DNA of 64,000 nucleotides from Ramlibacter ginsenosidimutans (lineage in GTDB: Bacteria; Pseudomonadota; Gammaproteobacteria; Burkholderiales; Burkholderiaceae_C), in NCBI RefSeq assembly GCF_016654015.1, contig NZ_JAEPWM010000005.1, positions 186,001-250,000 on the forward strand. Direction: 5' to 3'. Shown here piece by piece: positions 50,743 through 60,102 of the stretch. The notes below the pieces were generated by a model. That model ran no database searches and was not told where the DNA came from. It saw only the letters and a program-made list of their open reading frames with translations. Every line of letters begins with the position of its first letter. The stretch's first letter is position 1. The position numbers and the translations under genes were made by a program.

Positions 50743-51351
50743 ATGGGCTTCATGTCGGTATCCCGGTTCCTGGCCTCCCTTCTTGCGTTCGCGCTGGCCG
50801 CGTTCGTTGCGCCTGACCGTGCCGAAGTCGTCGGCGTCGCAGGCGCAACCTGGCTCAAGGGGGAGATCCTGCCGCGTGACCTGCAGAGCCTGATCGAGCG
50901 CAGACGGCAGGGCATGGTGGTGCACCTGGACTCCGGAGGAGGCCAGCTCGTCTCGGCGATCGCCATCGGCAGACTGCTTCGGCAGATGAAGGGTGTCGCG
51001 ATAGTAGAAGCAGGATCCTCGTGCTTCAGTGCTTGCGTCTATGTGCTGGCAGGCGCGCCTTACCGCGTGGTGCAGCCCGGAGCGGTCGTCGGCGTCCACA
51101 AGCCGTACGACCCCGACGACGATCACCTCCCGCCCGAAGTACGGGAGAGCAAGCAGGCCAGGCTGGATGCTTTCGTCAGGGCTTACCTGAAGGAGGTGAA
51201 CGTGCCGCCCGCGCTGTACGACGCGATGCTCCAGGCGCCGCAAGGGCGAGCACTGCCGCCGGCGGAACTGGGCTGGTATGGGCTGGCTGCGAACGACCGG
51301 AAGCAGCAGGAGGCGGATCGCAGGGATTCCATGGGCCCTGTGACGCGGTGA
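50743..51351 (+). CDS. ClpP/crotonase-fold periplasmic protein (COG3904-like)
   Basis: The 202-aa protein begins with a signal-like helix (SRFLASLLAFALAAFVAPDRA). VVHLDSGGGQLVSAIAIGRLLRQ, SSCFSACVYVLAGAPYRVV and GAVVGVHKPYD match the ClpP-like family in which the serine nucleophile sits in the SACVYVLAGA segment. It may be a periplasmic peptidase-like protein; the catalytic set is not certain. ATG 50743 is used, but TTG 50731 and ATG 50752 are possible. Confidence 0.72.
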   Translation: MGFMSVSRFLASLLAFALAAFVAPDRAEVVGVAGATWLKGEILPRDLQSLIERRRQGMVVHLDSGGGQLVSAIAIGRLLRQMKGVAIVEAGSSCFSACVYVLAGAPYRVVQPGAVVGVHKPYDPDDDHLPPEVRESKQARLDAFVRAYLKEVNVPPALYDAMLQAPQGRALPPAELGWYGLAANDRKQQEADRRDSMGPVTR

Positions 51352-51427
51352 AGGCGATCAATCGCCGCGGGACCGTCCGGCCAGGGGCAGACAGCTCCGG
51401 TCACTGTGCCGCACGTACACTGGGATC

Positions 51428-52015
51428 ATGGTCAAGGGAATGGCCTCGACGCCGGAGCCGCTTCGCTTTGCGACCTCCCGCGGGTTCGAGGCGTGGCTGC
51501 GCAAGAACCACGCATCGTCCGATGGCGTCTGGCTGCTGATTGCCAAGACTGGCGCCGGGGAACCGACGGTCACGTATGCGCATGCCGTGGAAATCGCGCT
51601 TTGCTACGGCTGGATCGACGGGCAGAAGAAGGCCGTGGACGAACAGCACTGGCTGCAGCGGTTCACGCCAAGGCGCGCGCGCAGCCTGTGGTCGAAGGCG
51701 AATCGCGAGAAGGCGGAGGGCTTGATCCGATCGGGTCGCATGCAGCCAAGTGGAATGGCGGAGATCGTCCGCGCCCAGGGGGACGGGCGATGGGATGCGG
51801 CTTACGATGGCCCGCGCACGGCAGTCGTGCCGCCTGACCTGCAGGCAGCCCTCGATGCACGGCCCGATGCAAGGAGCTTCTTCGCCCAGCTGGATGGCGC
51901 GAACCGCTATGCCGTCTTGTGGCGGGTCCAGACCGCAAAGCGATCGGAGACGCGTACGAGGCGGATCGAGACGCTCGTGGAGATGCTTGCCCGCGGCGAG
52001 AAGATCCATCCGTGA
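51428..52015 (+). CDS. YdeI/OmpD-associated family protein
   Basis: The 195-aa protein matches the YdeI family: FEAWLRKNHASSDGVWLLIAKTG, ALCYGWIDGQKKAVDEQHWLQRFTPRRARSLWSKANREKAE, and RRIETLVEMLARGEKIHP at the end. Members are linked to resistance to cationic peptides and other stresses, but the biochemical role is unknown. A single gene. Confidence 0.9.
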   Translation: MVKGMASTPEPLRFATSRGFEAWLRKNHASSDGVWLLIAKTGAGEPTVTYAHAVEIALCYGWIDGQKKAVDEQHWLQRFTPRRARSLWSKANREKAEGLIRSGRMQPSGMAEIVRAQGDGRWDAAYDGPRTAVVPPDLQAALDARPDARSFFAQLDGANRYAVLWRVQTAKRSETRTRRIETLVEMLARGEKIHP

Positions 52016-52059
52016 TCACCGGATGCCGCCGCCATGGGCCTCGCTGGGCCTGAAGCGGG

Positions 52060-53106
52060 TTATCGCGGTGGATCGGGCGCCAGCAGACCGGCCGCCTGCA
52101 ACTCCCCGAACAGCCACGCACAATAGATCGGTGCCGCCAGCAGGCCGGACACGCCGAACGCCGCTTCCAGCGCCACGATGCCGCCGAGCAGGCAGAACGC
52201 GGGCACGTTCGCAGACCGTCCCACGAAGTGGGCGTTCAGGAAGTATTCGAGCTTGTGCACTCCCAGCAGGAAGGCGACGGACGCCACAGTGACGCCAGTG
52301 CCGGCGGCGAGCGAAGCGATGACGATGGCCGCACTCGACACGAGGTTGCCGACGATGGGAACGAACCCGGTAAGCAGCGTGACTGCGACCAGCGTCCTTG
52401 CCAGCGGCAGGTGCGTCCCTGCAAGCGGCAGCACGACGAACACATAGGCAGCCGTCAGGACAGTGTTGATCAGGGCAATGCGAACCTGCGCGGACACGAT
52501 CAGGTCGAATGCGCGAGCCACATTGGCCAGCGACTCCGCGCAAGCCACTGCCCAGGGTGACGCGGCCCTCGGCTTGCGCTCGAACGCCGCGAGCAGGCCG
52601 ATGATGAGGCCCACCAGCACGTGCGCGGCGGCACGCAGCGCTGCGTGTCCCCAGAGCTGCAATTTCTGCGCGTGCCCACGCAACCACGACGCCGCCACAC
52701 GGGTGAAATCGTCGGCCGACTTCGGGATGCGGTCCGCGATCCAGGCGGGCAGGCTGCTGCGGAGGCGGTCGAGCGTCTCGGCCAGGAACTGCAGCAGGCT
52801 TGGCACACCGCCCGTGGGCGAACTCAGTAACGCAGTGGCCTGCCATACCGCCCACGCGAGGACGGCGAGCGCCAGCACAGTGAAGAGAATGGCGGCCACC
52901 GTCGCCGTCCGCGCCGGCAGCTTCCTCTCGAGAAGGCGCATCAGGCGCCGGTACACGGAATGCGCAACGAGCGCGCAGATCAGGACGCCGAGCACGTGCA
53001 GCCACAGCACGGCAAGCAATGCGAGCGCCACCACGACGGCCGCGGACACGCGCTCGAGCGTGCGGGGTGCGACGCGGCTCGCTGAAGGTGGGAGTTCGGT
53101 GCGCAT
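52060..53106 (-). CDS. AI-2E family transporter (PerM-like permease)
   Basis: The 348-aa protein has about eight TM helices in the arrangement of AI-2E/PerM proteins, with a soluble loop after helix 3 (LDRLRSSLPAWIADRIP) and the C-terminal FVPIVGNLVSSAAIVIAS and GVHKLEYFLNAHFVGRSANVP segments. Some members export autoinducer-2 or act in Na/H exchange; substrate here is unknown. It is convergent with the YdeI gene. Confidence 0.85.
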   Translation of the reverse strand: MRTELPPSASRVAPRTLERVSAAVVVALALLAVLWLHVLGVLICALVAHSVYRRLMRLLERKLPARTATVAAILFTVLALAVLAWAVWQATALLSSPTGGVPSLLQFLAETLDRLRSSLPAWIADRIPKSADDFTRVAASWLRGHAQKLQLWGHAALRAAAHVLVGLIIGLLAAFERKPRAASPWAVACAESLANVARAFDLIVSAQVRIALINTVLTAAYVFVVLPLAGTHLPLARTLVAVTLLTGFVPIVGNLVSSAAIVIASLAAGTGVTVASVAFLLGVHKLEYFLNAHFVGRSANVPAFCLLGGIVALEAAFGVSGLLAAPIYCAWLFGELQAAGLLAPDPPR

Positions 53107-53232
53107 GGGGAGCACAGGAAAAGGACGTGGACGATCCTAGCTGCTGCGGGATCGCGCAGGTGCCGCCGCCACTCGTCCCACGGAAATTCCGCGCGGCCTT
53201 ATGCTCGCGGCCGATCCCCGCAGGAGAGTGGA

Positions 53233-53892
53233 ATGGCAAGACTGGTCACTATCGTCCTGGCACTCGTCGTGAGCATGGCGGCAGGCACGTCCCATGCGCG
53301 CCGGCATCACCACGAAGCTGACCGGAACCCTGGTGCGGTCGAGTTCGACTACTACGTCCTGAGCCTCTCGTGGGCGCCGACCTTCTGCGCCACGCATCGC
53401 GACCGCAGCGACGAATGCGCGCAACCGCACGGCTTCGTGCTGCATGGGCTGTGGCCGCAGTACGCGGCAGGCGGATACCCGCAGACTTGCTCGGGCCGCC
53501 TGCTCACGCCGCAAGAGTCGCAGGTCGCCGCGACCGTGTACCCGAGCGCGCAGCTCGCTGCCCATGAATGGGCCCGGCACGGCACCTGTTCCGGGCTGTC
53601 GCCGCGCGACTACTTCCAGGCCGCGGCGAGCGCACGCGACAGCATCCGCATCCCGTCCGAGCTGCAGCCGGGCGACCGCACGGCGAGCATGCGGGCCGCG
53701 GACATCGTGCGGGCACTGCGCGGCGCGAATCCGTCGCTGCCGTCGCGGGCCATCGTCGTCAACTGCGGCGGCGGCGCGCTCACCGAGGTGCGGATCTGCG
53801 TGGACAAGGACCTGGCACCGCGCGCTTGCGGTCCGGACGTGCGGCCCTCCTGCGGCGCGGCGCCGGTGGCGGTGCCCGGCGCGCACCAGTAG
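53233..53892 (+). CDS. ribonuclease T2 family protein, periplasmic
   Basis: The 219-aa protein has a signal peptide (about 1-22), active-site CAS-I GFVLHGLWPQ with H71, and CAS-II HEWARHGTC with E112 and H116. Cysteines C52, C62, C86 and C119 can form the family disulfides. It cuts RNA to cyclic phosphates in the periplasm, like RNase I. GGAG lies 7 nt before the start. Confidence 0.92.
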   Translation: MARLVTIVLALVVSMAAGTSHARRHHHEADRNPGAVEFDYYVLSLSWAPTFCATHRDRSDECAQPHGFVLHGLWPQYAAGGYPQTCSGRLLTPQESQVAATVYPSAQLAAHEWARHGTCSGLSPRDYFQAAASARDSIRIPSELQPGDRTASMRAADIVRALRGANPSLPSRAIVVNCGGGALTEVRICVDKDLAPRACGPDVRPSCGAAPVAVPGAHQ

Positions 53893-54006
53893 CACCGCAG
53901 GACAGGATGCGATCCCGAAGCCGTGTGCCGACGCACACGGCTGGCCGGCACGCGGCGGAGCCTCCGCTCGTGCGACGGCTCCATCCATCAGTGCCCAGTA
54001 CGCATC

Positions 54007-54591
54007 TCAGTTCACCGCGCGATCGTGGTGGATGTGGCGGCTCTGGCGGTTCTCGGCGCGCTGGACCCGCGCCTGCTCGCCTGCACCCACGTGACCGTCG
54101 GCTCCGGCCTGCGCTTCGCGGCGGTCGACGTGCGCCTGGCCGCGCTCGACGGTGGAGATCTCCTTCGGCGACAGCTGCCCGGCGCCCGCGCCCTGTGCCA
54201 TGCGGCGGTCCTCGTTCGCGTTGCGCTGCACGTCCGCCTGCATGCGGCGGCTGCTGGCGCTGTTCGGGTTGCCGCGCACGCCGTTGGTCCTTTCTGCGTG
54301 GATCCGGCGGCTCAGTGCGTTCTCGCGCTGGTTGATGCGGTGCGCCTCCTGCAGCGTCAGCCCGTGCTTCTCGTCGCGCGCGATGGTGCGGTCGAGGGCT
54401 GCCTCCTTCTTCTCCAGCCGAGCCGCTTCGCGCGTGCCCAGCGAGCCGTCCTTCAGGCCGTTGTCGATGCGTTGCTGCTGATGGGCCTGGCGTTGCAGAA
54501 CTTCCTGCGGAGCGCCCGCAGGCGCGCTCGTTTGCGCAAACGCGGCGGAAGCGCTCGCAAGCGCCGCGATGGCGAAGGCGGTTCGGATCAT
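54007..54591 (-). CDS. exported hypothetical protein, charged and helical
   Basis: The 194-aa product has a signal peptide cleaved after AAFAQ. The mature part is rich in Arg, Gln, Glu, Ala and His and holds two similar halves of the type QRIDNGLKDGSLGTREAARLE (about 41-61) and RREAQAGADGHVGAGEQARVQR (about 158-179). I recall such proteins as unnamed in Burkholderiales. A role in the envelope is possible; no catalytic motif is seen. AGGAGA precedes the ATG. Confidence 0.75.
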   Translation of the reverse strand: MIRTAFAIAALASASAAFAQTSAPAGAPQEVLQRQAHQQQRIDNGLKDGSLGTREAARLEKKEAALDRTIARDEKHGLTLQEAHRINQRENALSRRIHAERTNGVRGNPNSASSRRMQADVQRNANEDRRMAQGAGAGQLSPKEISTVERGQAHVDRREAQAGADGHVGAGEQARVQRAENRQSRHIHHDRAVN

Positions 54592-54918
54592 TGTCGTTCT
54601 CCTGTGGCGTCACCAAGTCGTGACCTCGCCACAACGAGATGCCAGCAGTTCACGTGCACGGGCTACCGTGAACGGCTTGCAAAGTTCGTTGCGTGGCGAT
54701 GAAGAGGCACGCGCAACCGACGGAGGGCATTCGGCGCGTGCTTATGCGTGGCTTGCGGTCAGCGCCCGTTCAGACTCGGCGAGGGTGCTCGCTCTTCCAG
54801 CGTTCGGCGAGATCTTCGTACCGCGTTTGTCCTACCGTCGTGGCGTGGGCCGTCCGACCGTTCCGGGGCAGGCAGATGCTTAGATTGCAGTCATTCCAAC
54901 TTTCCCAAGGGAGCCATC
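54592..54918. other. gene-free divergent region with an inverted repeat
   Basis: These 327 bases separate divergent genes at 54591 and 54919. An imperfect inverted repeat (GTGGCGTCAC at 54604-54613 with GTGA and CGCCAC at 54620-54632) lies just before the minus-strand gene and could be a regulatory site or leader hairpin. Nothing else is seen. Confidence 0.45.
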
Positions 54919-55116
54919 ATGAACAGAATCGTCGTTGCCTCTGCCCTCGCAGCCATCTTCGCAGTTGCCGCACCGTTCTCCGCCAACGCTGGAGCCCTGA
55001 AGGGGGCCGCAGTGGGCGCAGCGGTGGGACACGTTGCGGGCCATCACGCGAAGGCGGGCGCTGCAGTCGGTGCCGTCGTGGGCCACCACCACGCGAAGAA
55101 GAAGGCGGCCGCCTGA
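54919..55116 (+). CDS. small glycine-zipper exported protein
   Basis: The 65-aa protein has a signal peptide (MNRIVVASALAAIFAVAAPFSANA) and a mature part of about 41 residues with Gly/Ala repeats (GAAVGAAVGHVAGHHAKAGAAVGAVVG) and a His/Lys tail. It is a glycine-zipper type small envelope protein; the histidines could bind metal. AAGGGAG precedes the start by 5 nt. Confidence 0.75.
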   Translation: MNRIVVASALAAIFAVAAPFSANAGALKGAAVGAAVGHVAGHHAKAGAAVGAVVGHHHAKKKAAA

Positions 55117-55211
55117 GCCGTCCGATGAGAACGCCGGGGTAGGCGTCCCTGGTCGTTGCAGCGCGCACGCCTGCGACGACCATCGGGTCGCCATCTCCCG
55201 AGCGACAAACC

Positions 55212-55242
55212 AACAGGCCCGCTCATGGCGGGCCTGTTTGTT
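55212..55242. terminator. bidirectional intrinsic terminator
   Basis: AACAGGCCCGC (55212-55222) pairs with GCGGGCCTGTT (55228-55238) over TCATG, with TGTTTG after it and AAACCAA before. It serves the glycine-zipper gene and the convergent gene at 55262. Confidence 0.85.
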
Positions 55243-55261
55243 TGCTGCGCGAGGGCGCGCG

Positions 55262-55612
55262 TCAGTCGATGTCGCGGCGAACCGTGCGCGTCACCACCAT
55301 CTGCCCGGTCTCCGGGTCATAGTGGCGATGGATGACCACGGTCCGATGCGCCCTCGCGGGTTCCACGGGCGCATAGTGGGTGACGCGCGTCGTGCGGCGC
55401 CACTCGACGCTGCCGTCCGGGTGAACGATCCGCGTGGACCGATGCACCACCGGCCCGTCGGCGCCGTCTCCCGAATGGACGTGCCGTGTCACCACGTCGC
55501 CGCTCGGCGTCTCGTGCGTGACCGTCACGTCGCGGTCCTGGGCGAACGCCTGTCCGGCGGCGAGGCCGCCGAGGGAAACCGCGGCGGCAAGGGCGAGGGT
55601 CTGGAACTTCAT
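55262..55612 (-). CDS. exported hypothetical protein rich in Val, Thr, His and Arg
   Basis: The 116-aa product has a signal peptide ending AGQAFAQD. The mature part is a run of beta-strand-like segments (VTVTHETPSGDVVTRHVHSG, VVHRSTRIVHPDGSVEWRR, HRTVVIHRHYDPETGQMVV), three repeats of a V-T/H-R pattern. No known domain; possibly a periplasmic beta-rich protein. The start is ATG 55610-55612. Confidence 0.7.
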   Translation of the reverse strand: MKFQTLALAAAVSLGGLAAGQAFAQDRDVTVTHETPSGDVVTRHVHSGDGADGPVVHRSTRIVHPDGSVEWRRTTRVTHYAPVEPARAHRTVVIHRHYDPETGQMVVTRTVRRDID

Positions 55613-55804
55613 CGTTGCACTCCTTCTTGCTATGGTTGTGAGGTCATCCTGTTGGACTCGGCGGGCGTGCCACGATTCGAAGGCCACCGCGCCGGGCGCA
55701 TGAGGGAAGGCGATGACGCGTGTGTCGGGCGAGACTCACAGCGCGACACCCAAGTCCGGGCCGCACGTGACCGTCGTGCCTGCGGCGTCCGCTGACTGCT
55801 GTCC

Positions 55805-56053
55805 TCAGGATTTCTTGTGACCGATCTCCCGCCAGTCGCTCTCGTGCACTTCGACGTTGAATTTCTTCGCAGCGGCCTTGATGCGTTTCCATGCGGCATC
55901 GCGGTCCGCATCGCTGACGCCCTCCACCTGGTTGAAGCGGGCAACGGCGTTGCGCACATGGCTGGCGTTTTCGAGCGGCTCCTTGCGCTGCTTCTCGAAC
56001 GCGAACTGCGACTCGGCAAGTCCGTCGCGATCCTTCTCGTTCAGCTTGGTCAT
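55805..56053 (-). CDS. DUF6582-like small protein
   Basis: The 82-aa cytoplasmic protein contains FAFEKQRKEPLENASHVRNAVARFNQVEGVSDADRDAAWKR (in part) and VEVHESDWREIG, which match what I remember of the DUF6582 family. Function unknown; often found in stress-related regions. AGGAGA lies 5 nt upstream of ATG 56051-56053. Confidence 0.8.
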   Translation of the reverse strand: MTKLNEKDRDGLAESQFAFEKQRKEPLENASHVRNAVARFNQVEGVSDADRDAAWKRIKAAAKKFNVEVHESDWREIGHKKS

Positions 56054-56158
56054 CGATCTCTCCTGGGTGATGGGCATGAATCGCCCGAGCTACCAGGATG
56101 GAGATCGTCCGGACCAAGGCGTTCCGCGGCGAACGCCCGATGATGGGTAGCCGTGGTC

Positions 56159-57106
56159 CTACGCCGACGGTCCCGCCTCAGCACGCCGAGCCAGGAACTC
56201 CCCCAGCCGCACCGCGGCCGCAGCCATTCCCGCCTTCGGCTGAAGCAAGCCGATCGGGTCGATGCGAACGGCCTCGCCGATGCGCAACTGCACCAGCGCT
56301 CCCTCGTCCAGGAAGGGGCGCGCGAGGTTCAAGGGCAGCAACGCGAGCAAGGGGTGCAGGCGGAGCAGCCGCCACATCATGGGGAGTGAGCGCGTGACGA
56401 CAGGGTGGCTTCGTGGCGGCTGGGGGAAGCGCAGTGCCAGCTCGTCGAAACGCTGGCGTGCCGCGACCGCAGCGGGCAGCAACAGCCAGGTGGCCTGTGC
56501 GACATCGGCCCATTTCAGGCGCTTGCGCTGCGCGAGCGGGTGGTCCGCCCGGCAGACGATCACGAACCGGTCCTCGCGCAGCGGATGGAATTCCCAGCCT
56601 TCCGGAATCACGGGCGGCCGCCGGCACACGACGAGATCCACCTCGCCGCGCGCGATGGCGAGCAACTGGTCCTCGCCTTCCGCCTCGCCGAGATGCACCT
56701 GGACCCCGGGATGCCGTTCGCTGAACTCCGGCAAGGCGTCGATTAGCAGTCCGTTCGTGGCGGACGCCGACGCGATCACGCGCACGACCCCATCGCCTTG
56801 CTGCTGGCGCGCCGCGACGATCTGCGCGGTGTTGGCGACGCCCAGCAGCAGTTGCCGGGCGACGGGCAGCAGGTCCTTGCAGGCGGGGGTAGGGCGCACC
56901 CCGCGCGCATGCCGCTCGAACAGGCGCACTTCCAGCAGTTTCTCGAGGTAGGCGAGTGTCTGCGTGACTGACGACTGCGTCATGCCGATCGCCTCGGCGG
57001 TGCGCTGCACGCTCCCCAGCTCGGCGAGCTGCAGCAGCACCTGGGCGTGGCGGAACTTGCCCCGCGCGAGCAGGCGGTGCAGGAGGGACGTGGCCGTGTG
57101 CTGCAA
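56159..57106 (-). CDS. LysR family transcriptional regulator
   Basis: The 315-aa protein has the LysR helix-turn-helix (AQVLLQLAELGSVQRTAEAIGMTQSSVTQTLAYLEKLL) and effector domain (VRVIASASATNGLLIDALPEFSERHPG, GEVDLVVCRRP). It is divergent from the Bug protein gene at 57198 (91 nt apart), so it probably regulates 57198-59990. The start is TTG 57104-57106; no ATG is available near the N-terminus. Confidence 0.88.
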   Translation of the reverse strand: MQHTATSLLHRLLARGKFRHAQVLLQLAELGSVQRTAEAIGMTQSSVTQTLAYLEKLLEVRLFERHARGVRPTPACKDLLPVARQLLLGVANTAQIVAARQQQGDGVVRVIASASATNGLLIDALPEFSERHPGVQVHLGEAEGEDQLLAIARGEVDLVVCRRPPVIPEGWEFHPLREDRFVIVCRADHPLAQRKRLKWADVAQATWLLLPAAVAARQRFDELALRFPQPPRSHPVVTRSLPMMWRLLRLHPLLALLPLNLARPFLDEGALVQLRIGEAVRIDPIGLLQPKAGMAAAAVRLGEFLARRAEAGPSA

Positions 57107-57197
57107 GGTATCGCAAAGTCTAATGGACCGGCCGCGAATTTAATTTGGCGCGAATGGCCTGGGCCGGGAAGATGCGCGAAAACCAAAGGAGACAAGC

Positions 57198-58169
57198 GTG
57201 AGATTCCTGTTCCCCCTGCTGGCGGCCGCATGCCTGGCCGTCCCCCTTGGCCAGGCGCAGGCGCAGGGCACGGATTGGCCGACCCATCCGATCCGGGTCA
57301 TCGTCCCTGCACCTGCGGGAGGTCCGTACGACGCCACCATGCGGCCGATCGCCCAGCACATGGCGCAGACGCTCAAGCAGCCGGTCATCATCGACAACCG
57401 TCCGAGCGCCGGCAACATCCTGGGCACCCAGGCCGGCGCCTCAGCAGCGCCGGACGGCTATACGCTCACGATGACGGGCATGCTGAACACGCTGGCGCAA
57501 GCCGAATACGCGGGCTTGCATTTCGACATCGTGAAAGACTTCGAGCACATCGGCACGATCGGTGGCGGCCCTCAATGGCTGGTCGCGCGAAGTGACGCCG
57601 GGATTCAGAGCGTCCCCGATCTGGTGGAGCAGGCGACGCGCAATCCAGGCAAGATCAACTACGCGAGCTCGGGTGCGGGCAGCACGGGGCATCTCGTGAT
57701 GGAGCTGCTGCAGCGCGCGGCCGGAATCCATCTCACGCACGTTCCCTACAAGGGCGCCGCACCGGCGATGCAGGACGTGCTGGCCGGCGTCGAGCCCGTC
57801 ATCGTGGTCCCGTCGAGCGCGGCGCTGCCGTATGTGAAGAGCGGACAGTTGCGGCTGCTGGCCGTCTCCAGCCCGGAGCGCAGCCCGCTCATCCCGCAGG
57901 CGCCGACGTTCGCGGAGCTGGGGTACAAGCAGCTCACGATGACGGCCTGGGTGGGCCTGTCTGCGCCCAAGGGGACGCCCGCGCCCATCGTGCGGAAGGT
58001 CAACGCGGCTCTCGATGCCGCGCTGAAGGACCCGTCCCTGCTGCAGAGGCTGGACGCGATCGGCCTGTCGCCCCGGACGAGCACCCCTGCGGAATACGCG
58101 GAACTGGTTCGCAGCGATACGGAGCGCTGGGGCGAACTGGTGCGCAGCCTCCACATCCGGGCGAACTGA
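57198..58169 (+). CDS. Bug/TctC-type tripartite tricarboxylate transporter binding protein
   Basis: The 323-aa protein starts at GTG 57198 after AAAGGAGAC and has a signal cleaved after AQAQG. Bug motifs are IRVIVPAPAGGPYDATMRPI, VIIDNRPSAGNILGTQAGAS, PDGYTLTM, HVPYKGAAPAMQDVLAGVEPVI and WVGLSAPKGTPAP. Its stop overlaps the ATG of the hydrolase gene. No permease genes are near. Confidence 0.92.
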   Translation: MRFLFPLLAAACLAVPLGQAQAQGTDWPTHPIRVIVPAPAGGPYDATMRPIAQHMAQTLKQPVIIDNRPSAGNILGTQAGASAAPDGYTLTMTGMLNTLAQAEYAGLHFDIVKDFEHIGTIGGGPQWLVARSDAGIQSVPDLVEQATRNPGKINYASSGAGSTGHLVMELLQRAAGIHLTHVPYKGAAPAMQDVLAGVEPVIVVPSSAALPYVKSGQLRLLAVSSPERSPLIPQAPTFAELGYKQLTMTAWVGLSAPKGTPAPIVRKVNAALDAALKDPSLLQRLDAIGLSPRTSTPAEYAELVRSDTERWGELVRSLHIRAN

Positions 58170-58972
58170 TGCCGTTCGCCGAATCCCGGGGGCGCCGCCT
58201 CTATTACGAGCGGCAGGGCGAGGGCCCGGCCGTCCTGTTCCTGCACGGCGCCGGTTCGAATGCCGCGACCTGGTGGCAGCAACTGCCAGTCTTCAGTCCA
58301 AGGCACACCTGCATCACCATGGACATCCGCTGCTTCGGACGGTCCGTGGCGCCAGTGCAGGAGTTCGACCTGGACAACTTCGTCGCCGACGCGCTCGCGG
58401 TGCTGGACGCAGCGGGCGTGCAGCGTGCCGCATTCGTCGGACAGTCGCTCGGTGGTTTCGTCGGCCTGAAGACCGCGCTGGCGCATCCGGAACGCGTTGC
58501 CGCGTTCGCCGCCTGCGACAGTTCCCTGGCGATCGACCACCCGGTGCTGCTGGACGCCATCGCCCGGCGCAGGATCACGCACAAGGCCGCGAGCATCGAG
58601 CAGCGCTCGCTCGGGCGCTGGTTCCTGGAGAACTGCGCGGACAAGGCGCAGCTGTACGCGCAGATCAACCACTTCAATCCCAGCGCGCATTCCATTCCGG
58701 ACGGGGAGTGGGGCGCCGCGCTCGCAGGCGCACTCGGGGCGGACAAGCTGATACCCCTGGACGCCTTGTGCCGCGTGGCGTGTCCGACGCTGCTGCTGGT
58801 GGGCAGCGAGGACCCGATCGTGCCGGTGAGAGTCATGCGTGAACTGCAGGACCTGGTGCGTGGCAGCGAGCTGGCCGTGATCGACCAGGCGGGGCACTCC
58901 GCCTATTTCGAGAAGCCGGATGAAGTGAACCGCGTGCTGCTGGACTTCCTCGAACGCCGCGCGAAGTTCTGA
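58169..58972 (+). CDS. alpha/beta hydrolase
   Basis: The 267-aa enzyme has the oxyanion-hole HGAG (26-29), nucleophile S93 in GQSLGG, D215 in GSEDPIVP and H243 in AGHSAYFEKP. It is similar in type to 3-oxoadipate enol-lactonase and other C-C or ester hydrolases. Its start overlaps the stop of the Bug protein gene, so it likely acts on the imported compound. Confidence 0.9.
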   Translation: MPFAESRGRRLYYERQGEGPAVLFLHGAGSNAATWWQQLPVFSPRHTCITMDIRCFGRSVAPVQEFDLDNFVADALAVLDAAGVQRAAFVGQSLGGFVGLKTALAHPERVAAFAACDSSLAIDHPVLLDAIARRRITHKAASIEQRSLGRWFLENCADKAQLYAQINHFNPSAHSIPDGEWGAALAGALGADKLIPLDALCRVACPTLLLVGSEDPIVPVRVMRELQDLVRGSELAVIDQAGHSAYFEKPDEVNRVLLDFLERRAKF

Positions 58973-59000
58973 AGTCGCGTAGATCCAAGGAGACGTATCC

Positions 59001-59990
59001 ATGAAGAAGTTCCTGTCCACGCTGACGCTCGCGTGCTTGCTCGGCGCCTGCGCAAATGCGCCGACCGCAGCACCGGGCGCCACCGTCGACGCGCATGTCG
59101 CACACGCACGCCAGCTCGCCGGCAGCGACCTCGGCTACCTGATGCGGCTGTGCGAGCCGCAGCCGGCCGAACGCGCGAAGCCGGACGAGAAGATGGACGA
59201 CTACCTGCGCAAGCTGATCGCGAAGCCGGCGCCGCCGGCGATGCAGGTGTTCGACAACCTGTATTTCGTCGGTGGCGACTGGGTAAGCGCCTGGCTGCTC
59301 AAGACGTCGGAGGGGTTCGTCCTGATCGATTCCCTCAACAACGGCCAGGAGGCGCACGAGGTGATCGAAGGCGGCATGGCGCGGCTGGGCCTGGACCCAC
59401 GCGGCATCAGGTACATCGTGGTCACGCACGCCCATGGCGACCACTACGGGGGCGCCGCGTACCTGGTGCGCAAATACCATCCGCACGTGATCGCGAGCGA
59501 GTCCGACTGGAACACCATGGAAGGCCAGCTGGAGTTCACGTCGAAGCTGTGGGACGCGCCGCCCGCACGCGACATCACCGTGCGTGACGACCAGGTGATG
59601 ACGTTCGGCGACACGAAATTGACCTTCTTCGTGACCACCGGCCATACGCTGGGCACGCTGTCGCTGCTGTTCGACGTGCGCAGCCACGGCCAGGTGCACC
59701 ACGCATTGCTGTGGGGCGGCACATCATTCAACTTCGGCAAGGACTTCAGCCGGCTGGAAAGCTATTCAGCGAATGCCGAGCGCATGGCCACGATGGCCGG
59801 GAAGCTCCCCGTCGACGTCCTGCTGTCCAACCATTCCGGCTGGGATGGCTCCCTCGTGAAGATGAAGGCGCTGCGCGCCGACGGGGCGGCAGCGCCGAAC
59901 CCGTTCGTCACGGGTCCGCAGCCGGTGATCCGGTCTTTCCAGGTGATGGACGAGTGCGCTCAGGCGCAGGCGCTGCGCTTCGGGTACTGA
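59001..59990 (+). CDS. metallo-beta-lactamase-fold lipoprotein (subclass B3-like)
   Basis: The 329-aa protein has lipobox LLGAC (C17) and the metal motif H143-A-H145-G-D147-H148, with further ligands in TTGHTLGTLS and LLSNHSGWDG. It resembles subclass B3 metallo-beta-lactamases and related quinone or lactone hydrolases. Located 28 nt after the hydrolase gene, it may process the same compound in the periplasm rather than antibiotics. Carbapenemase activity cannot be judged. Confidence 0.85.
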   Translation: MKKFLSTLTLACLLGACANAPTAAPGATVDAHVAHARQLAGSDLGYLMRLCEPQPAERAKPDEKMDDYLRKLIAKPAPPAMQVFDNLYFVGGDWVSAWLLKTSEGFVLIDSLNNGQEAHEVIEGGMARLGLDPRGIRYIVVTHAHGDHYGGAAYLVRKYHPHVIASESDWNTMEGQLEFTSKLWDAPPARDITVRDDQVMTFGDTKLTFFVTTGHTLGTLSLLFDVRSHGQVHHALLWGGTSFNFGKDFSRLESYSANAERMATMAGKLPVDVLLSNHSGWDGSLVKMKALRADGAAAPNPFVTGPQPVIRSFQVMDECAQAQALRFGY

Positions 59991-60102
59991 TCGCGGGCAT
60001 GGCGCGGGCACGTGACCGATGAGCCGGCGGATGGCCGCGTGCTTCGCAACGAGGGATTCCCGCAGTGGAGAAACGACGCCAAGGCGTTAGCATGCGGACC
60101 GC

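Noticed and set aside
57107..57197. operator between LysR and Bug genes
   Set aside because: The A/T-rich words (AATTTAATTT flanked by CGCG) hint at a dyad, but the arms do not match well enough to report as a site.
59001..59990. carbapenemase gene
   Set aside because: The metal motif is of the MBL superfamily, but the gene sits in a catabolic unit and the fold has many non-lactamase members; resistance cannot be claimed.
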